64,000 nucleotides of DNA, from the NCBI RefSeq assembly GCF_022568815.1, contig NZ_JAKZHX010000015.1, positions 1 through 64,000 of the forward strand. Direction: 5' to 3'. The notes beneath the pieces were generated by a model that had not been told where the DNA came from, did no database searches, and worked only from the letters and a program-made list of their open reading frames with translations. The stretch's first letter is position 1, and each line of letters begins with the position of its first letter. The stretch is from Undibacterium paludis. GTDB taxonomy: Bacteria > Pseudomonadota > Gammaproteobacteria > Burkholderiales > Burkholderiaceae_D. Made by a program: the position numbers and the translations under genes. Of this stretch, positions 63,490-64,000 are shown one piece after another.

Positions 63490-64000
63490 TTATTGATATT
63501 GCATGGTCCATTTGATGATCAGCGGCGTGACGGGGATCAGTTGTTTGCTGGTGCAAGTGATCAGGCTTTTGAATGGACCAGAGGGGGTCTGGAAATAAGT
63601 GTCGTTAACGAGTTTTTTTACCGAGCAATATTCAAGACCCTCGACACTGAATTTTGTAATGCCACCCTGGCTGAAACTGATGCTGTTGCCATCGATACTG
63701 GCTTCGTCAGAAAAACTGGCAAATTCCAGGCTGACCTGTCTGATACGGGCGGTACCGGTTTGCTGATATTCATCGGTTCTTGAAATGCTGCCTGGTGCAA
63801 ATTGATAACGACTTTGCAGTTTGACGCGTGTATCTTTTTGCGGTGATTTTGTCTCAGCTGTCATGCGTGTCAGTCCGTCTTGCTGATATGTCAGGTACTG
63901 ACCCTCTGCATCGTTTGTGGTCTGGATATTCTTGATGAAGGCGGTAGCAATCAGTTCCGTACCGTCGTCGAGCGTCAGTTTGGGGAGTAATTGCGGATGA
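63490..64000 (-). CDS. Hypothetical protein, C-terminal part
   Basis: The minus-strand frame is open from the window edge to a TAA at 63490, giving at least 169 residues with no start in view. The visible part alternates polar and hydrophobic residues in short strands (LTYQQDG, KLQSRYQFAPG, ISFSQGGITKFSVEGL), suggesting a beta-rich protein. No domain is recognised. It is upstream of the TonB receptor and may be in the same unit. Confidence 0.6.
   Translation of the reverse strand, partial: HPQLLPKLTLDDGTELIATAFIKNIQTTNDAEGQYLTYQQDGLTRMTAETKSPQKDTRVKLQSRYQFAPGSISRTDEYQQTGTARIRQVSLEFASFSDEASIDGNSISFSQGGITKFSVEGLEYCSVKKLVNDTYFQTPSGPFKSLITCTSKQLIPVTPLIIKWTMQYQ

Overview
The window looks like a chromosomal stretch of a betaproteobacterium, probably Burkholderiales and perhaps Oxalobacteraceae (for example Undibacterium-like). 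This is inferred from the DUF3106 protein, the RhlE/TonB-receptor flank and moderate base composition; no rRNA or tRNA is present to settle it. Most of the window (about 8.6-57.4 kb) is a continuous virulence or symbiosis-type island. It carries one Hrp-style type III secretion system (T3SS) split into two blocks, with a complete-looking type IVb pilus (T4bP) cluster between them.

Layout. (1) 0-4.3 kb, minus strand: a partial YbdK-type carboxylate-amine ligase, a CPA2-type antiporter, a second Na+/H+-antiporter-like protein and a CLC chloride channel. A MarR regulator with a perfect 27-bp palindromic operator points the other way. (2) 5.2-7.5 kb: a Pal-like lipoprotein, a DUF3106 protein and a tandem universal stress protein. 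(3) 7.7-8.6 kb: a gene-free AT-rich stretch with an orphan terminator. (4) 8.6-12.6 kb: small T3SS-associated genes, an ECF sigma factor resembling HrpL, and candidate secreted proteins, one with 37 Thr-Pro repeats encoded by a hexanucleotide array. (5) 12.8-25.0 kb: operon sctW-(small gene)-X-like-Y-like-V-D-N-O-P-Q-R-S-T-U. (6) 25.4-32.8 kb: an unknown gene, a hybrid histidine kinase with a NarL-type regulator, and a CesT-type chaperone coupled to a 1115-residue candidate effector. (7) 33.3-44.5 kb: T4bP genes pilL-like, N, O, P, Q, R, S, a PilT-like ATPase, M, V and a lytic transglycosylase. (8) 44.7-48.9 kb: a chaperone-like gene, a second SctD, a reverse-strand PilT, an OmpR-type regulator with a degenerate receiver, and a small candidate effector. 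(9) 49.2-57.4 kb: a membrane protein and sctI-J-K-L, then small secreted or chaperone genes, a candidate effector and the secretin sctC. This follows the Pseudomonas syringae order hrpB-hrcJ-hrpD-hrpE-hrpF-hrpG-hrcC. (10) 57.4-64 kb: ordinary flank with a periplasmic binding protein, RhlE, a parallel beta-helix protein, a TonB-dependent receptor and a partial unknown gene.

Regulation. Seven sites of the form GGAAC(C/T)-N15/16-NYACNNA were read by eye; one of them has an altered -35 half. They lie upstream of T3SS-related genes and match the known HrpL hrp-box, tying the ECF sigma factor to scattered units. A second motif, paired TTGA(G/A) repeats 10 bp apart, occurs three times: between the sigma factor and its divergent neighbour, upstream of the pilus cluster, and upstream of the second sctD unit. 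This suggests one upstream regulator drives both pilus and T3SS. The OmpR-type protein with a degenerate receiver is the best local candidate. A third shared element links the histidine-kinase promoter and the pilus promoter. Two copies of a 161-173 bp inverted-repeat element sit exactly at gene junctions inside the T3SS and pilus operons.
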